Assembly: GCA_003446545.1 (NCBI GenBank)
Contig: DMAO01000133.1
Span: forward strand, 1-7,478
Direction: 5' to 3'
Length of the DNA stretch: 7,478 nt
Source: Sphaerochaeta sp.
GTDB taxonomy: Bacteria; Spirochaetota; Spirochaetia; Sphaerochaetales; Sphaerochaetaceae
Part shown: positions 5,585 through 7,478 of the stretch, piece by piece
Position numbering within the stretch: the first letter of the stretch is position 1
How the letters are laid out: every line of letters begins with the position of its first letter
Position numbers and translations under genes: made by a program
The notes under the pieces: generated by a model
Told to the model about the DNA's origin: nothing
The model's database searches: none
The model's input: only the letters and a program-made list of their open reading frames with translations

Positions 5585-5624
5585 ATGCTTGGAAGAAGAG
5601 GGCAGAGAATCATTTCTCTGCCCT
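5585..5624 (-). terminator. Strong hairpin after glnS, likely terminator
   Basis: AGGGCAGAGAA (5599-5609) and TTCTCTGCCCT (5614-5624) form a perfect 11-bp stem with a 4-base loop. It begins 13 bases past the glnS stop. On the transcribed minus strand it is followed by CTTCTTCC, a pyrimidine-rich but imperfect U-tract. It probably terminates or attenuates glnS transcripts before the amidohydrolase gene, whose ribosome binding site lies just beyond. Confidence 0.65.
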
Positions 5625-5637
5625 GCAGTATTCTAGG

Positions 5638-7347
5638 TTACATCCCCATTTTTTTCTTCATTTTGGCCCAGGAGTCCTTGAGAGTGACAGTCCTGTTGAA
5701 TATAAGCTTGCCATCCTGGCCGTCCGTAGTGTCGCGACAGAAGTATCCGTTTCTGATGAACTGTAGATAGTCTCCGACCTTTGCACTGAGAATCTCAGGT
5801 TCAGCCTTTGCCTCAGGGACTATCACCAGTGAATCTGGGTTAAGGTCATCAAGGTAGTTGCCCGTACTCTTGCCTGGGTTCTCGTCAAGGAAAAGCTTGT
5901 CATACAGCCTAGCCTCAATGGTGACACATTCGGTGGCGCTCACCCAGTGGCTGGTTCCCTTGATTTTCCTTTCGTCTGGGGTTGTGCCTCCCTTGGAGAG
6001 CGGGTCATATGTGCAGTGCACCTCGGTGACAGTGCCTTGCTCGTCCTTTACAACCGAGTCGGCTTTGATGTAGTAGGCGTACTTCAGGCGGATCTCATTG
6101 CCGGGATAGAGACGATGATACTTTTTCGGAGGTTCTTCCATGAAGTCTTCCCGTTCGATATACAGCTCCCGACCAAATGGAATCTGGTGGGTTGCTGAAT
6201 TGGGGTCTTCAGGGTTGTTCACAGCCTCGAAATACTCAATCTTGTTCTCGGGGTAGTTATCGATGATAACCTTGAGGGGGTCGAGGACGACCATCAGGCG
6301 ATCAGAGCGCTTGTTCAGGTCCTCACGGACGCAGAACTCCATCAGTGAGTAGTCTACTACCCCTTCAACCTTGGCAACGCCGACACGGTTGATGAAATCC
6401 TTCATGGATTCGGGTGAGTATCCACGCCTACGTATTCCGCTTATGGTTGGCATCCTAGGATCATCCCAGCCGGTTACGATACCCAACTTCACGAGGTTGA
6501 GAAGACGCCGTTTGCTCATGACCAGATAGTTGATGTTCAGTCGGGCGAACTCATACTGGTGAGGAGTATGCTTGATGCCATCGATGGAGGTTGCCCAGTC
6601 ATAGGCAGGACGATGATCCTCGAATTCGAGGGTACAAATAGAGTGTGTTATTCCTTCCAGGGCATCGCTGATGGGGTGGGTGAAGTCATACATCGGATAG
6701 ATACACCACCTATCCCCTGTCCTCAGGTGATGAGCGAACTTGATGCGGTAGAGGGCTGGATCACGCATGTTGATGTTGGGGCTGCTCATATCGATCTTTG
6801 CCCTGAGTATGTGCGTGCCTTCAGGATGTTTGCCTTGGCGCATCTCTTCAAACAGAGTGAGGTTTTCCTCAATACTACGATCCCTGTAAGGACTGTTCTT
6901 CCCTGCTTCGGTAAGGGTGCCACGGTACGTCCTCATCTCTTCAGCAGAAAGTGAGTCGACATAGGCCTTGCCCTCCTCAATCAGGCGAACTGCAATCTCG
7001 TAGAGGTTCTGGTAGTAATCGGAAGCATAGTACTCATGTGTGCCCCAGTCAAAGCCAAGCCATCGAATATCCTTCTTGATCGCATTGATATATTCCTGTT
7101 CTTCTTTCTCTGGGTTTGTGTCGTCCAGACGGAGATGACAACGTCCGCCATAGGTAGCAGCCAGGCCAAAGTTGATACAGATGGCCTTGATGTGTCCAAT
7201 GTGCAGATAGCCATTTGGCTCAGGGGGGAACCGTGTGACAATAGTCCCATTGGGAACCCGATCATTAGCGAGGTCATCCTCTATGATGCGTTCCAGGAAA
7301 TTGAGTGAAACCTTTTCCTTGAGATCCAGGTCATCTTTCTCTTGCAT
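5638..7347 (-). CDS. glnS: Glutaminyl-tRNA synthetase
   Basis: GlnRS joins glutamine to tRNA(Gln) using ATP in the cytoplasm. The 569 residues are close to the usual bacterial length (about 550). The class I signature is PPEPNGYLHIGHIKAICINF (residues 41-60), with HIGH at 49-52; the KMSKS-equivalent is VMSKRRL (276-282), the form typical of GlnRS and not of bacterial GluRS. Other family blocks are LRLDDTNPEKEEQEYI (72-87), GFDWG, YPMYDFTHPISDALEGITHSICTLEF (about 217-242) and GWDDPRMPTISGIRRRGY (293-310). The rest is the C-terminal beta-barrel anticodon-binding region; no extra YqeY-like domain is present. The start has AAGGAAGGA 7 bases upstream. Presence of GlnRS implies direct Gln-tRNA(Gln) formation instead of, or alongside, the amidotransferase route. 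Confidence 0.97.
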   Translation of the reverse strand: MQEKDDLDLKEKVSLNFLERIIEDDLANDRVPNGTIVTRFPPEPNGYLHIGHIKAICINFGLAATYGGRCHLRLDDTNPEKEEQEYINAIKKDIRWLGFDWGTHEYYASDYYQNLYEIAVRLIEEGKAYVDSLSAEEMRTYRGTLTEAGKNSPYRDRSIEENLTLFEEMRQGKHPEGTHILRAKIDMSSPNINMRDPALYRIKFAHHLRTGDRWCIYPMYDFTHPISDALEGITHSICTLEFEDHRPAYDWATSIDGIKHTPHQYEFARLNINYLVMSKRRLLNLVKLGIVTGWDDPRMPTISGIRRRGYSPESMKDFINRVGVAKVEGVVDYSLMEFCVREDLNKRSDRLMVVLDPLKVIIDNYPENKIEYFEAVNNPEDPNSATHQIPFGRELYIEREDFMEEPPKKYHRLYPGNEIRLKYAYYIKADSVVKDEQGTVTEVHCTYDPLSKGGTTPDERKIKGTSHWVSATECVTIEARLYDKLFLDENPGKSTGNYLDDLNPDSLVIVPEAKAEPEILSAKVGDYLQFIRNGYFCRDTTDGQDGKLIFNRTVTLKDSWAKMKKKMGM

Positions 7348-7478
7348 GTAGTGTCCTTCCTTGTGCCCTTTCAGAGGGGCGTAATGTGAAGATGGCCAAT
7401 CGTATCATATCAGAGGCGGTTATACGAGTGGATGTGGCTCTTGTGATGTATTTTTTACATAGCGAAGGCTGTGCATAT
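7348..7478 (-). promoter_or_regulatory. Upstream region of glnS with possible -10
   Basis: On the minus strand TATGAT (7404-7409) matches the -10 consensus at 5 of 6 positions, 57 bases before the start codon. The hexamer 17 bases further upstream (TCCACT) is a poor -35, so the promoter is tentative. No gene or other signal is visible in the rest of the window end apart from a small ATGTA/TACAT repeat near 7446-7460. Confidence 0.35.

Noticed and set aside
5246..5770. Plus-strand open frame spanning the amidohydrolase start and glnS end
   Set aside because: It crosses two well-supported minus-strand genes and the hairpin between them; no motif supports it.
1..7478. CRISPR arrays, tRNA or rRNA genes, riboswitches, phage genes
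   Set aside because: No regularly spaced repeats, cloverleaf-like sequences, rRNA signatures or phage structural motifs were seen anywhere in the window on either strand.

Overview
The window looks like a bacterial chromosome segment from an anaerobe or microaerophile. Evidence is a PerR-type peroxide regulator followed directly by rubrerythrin, a peroxide-reducing pair typical of anaerobes. A free-standing glutaminyl-tRNA synthetase argues against a lineage that relies only on Glu-tRNA(Gln) amidotransfer. The overall flavour (IS66 type, AbiE-like pair, protein style) recalls free-living anaerobic spirochaetes such as Sphaerochaeta, but that is an impression from memory and was not tested.

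Layout. Positions 1-328 (minus strand) hold the 3' remnant of a probable AbiEi-like antitoxin gene and the first 60 codons of an AbiEii-family nucleotidyltransferase toxin, joined by an ATGA stop/start overlap. The antitoxin reading frame is cut at its upstream side by an IS66-family insertion sequence (329-2954, minus strand). That element carries a short basic ORF in the tnpA position, tnpB, and the DDE transposase tnpC, bounded by 25-bp perfect terminal inverted repeats (28 bp if three outer bases are counted). No 8-bp target duplication is visible. Two strong inverted repeats lie inside the element: a nested hairpin between tnpB and tnpC, and a 10-bp-stem hairpin just after tnpC.

Positions 2955-3174 are an intergenic region with a 26-bp near-perfect palindrome, a good sigma70-like promoter, and a 12-bp palindrome touching the -10 element. 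These precede perR (3175-3579) and rbr (3592-4134) on the plus strand, a compact two-gene operon ended by a plausible intrinsic terminator. PerR would sense peroxide through metal-catalysed histidine oxidation and rubrerythrin would remove the peroxide, so this is a self-contained sensor/effector unit.

On the minus strand, glnS (5638-7347) is followed by a strong 11-bp hairpin and then by an amidohydrolase-2-type metal-dependent hydrolase of unknown substrate (4310-5563), which converges on the perR-rbr operon.

Most of the window is conventional. The parts most worth attention are the TA pair decapitated by the IS, the unusual features of this IS66 element (no zinc-finger cysteines in TnpC, a very short tnpA-position ORF, an internal hairpin), and the two palindromes ahead of perR. 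I see no convincing new multi-gene system.
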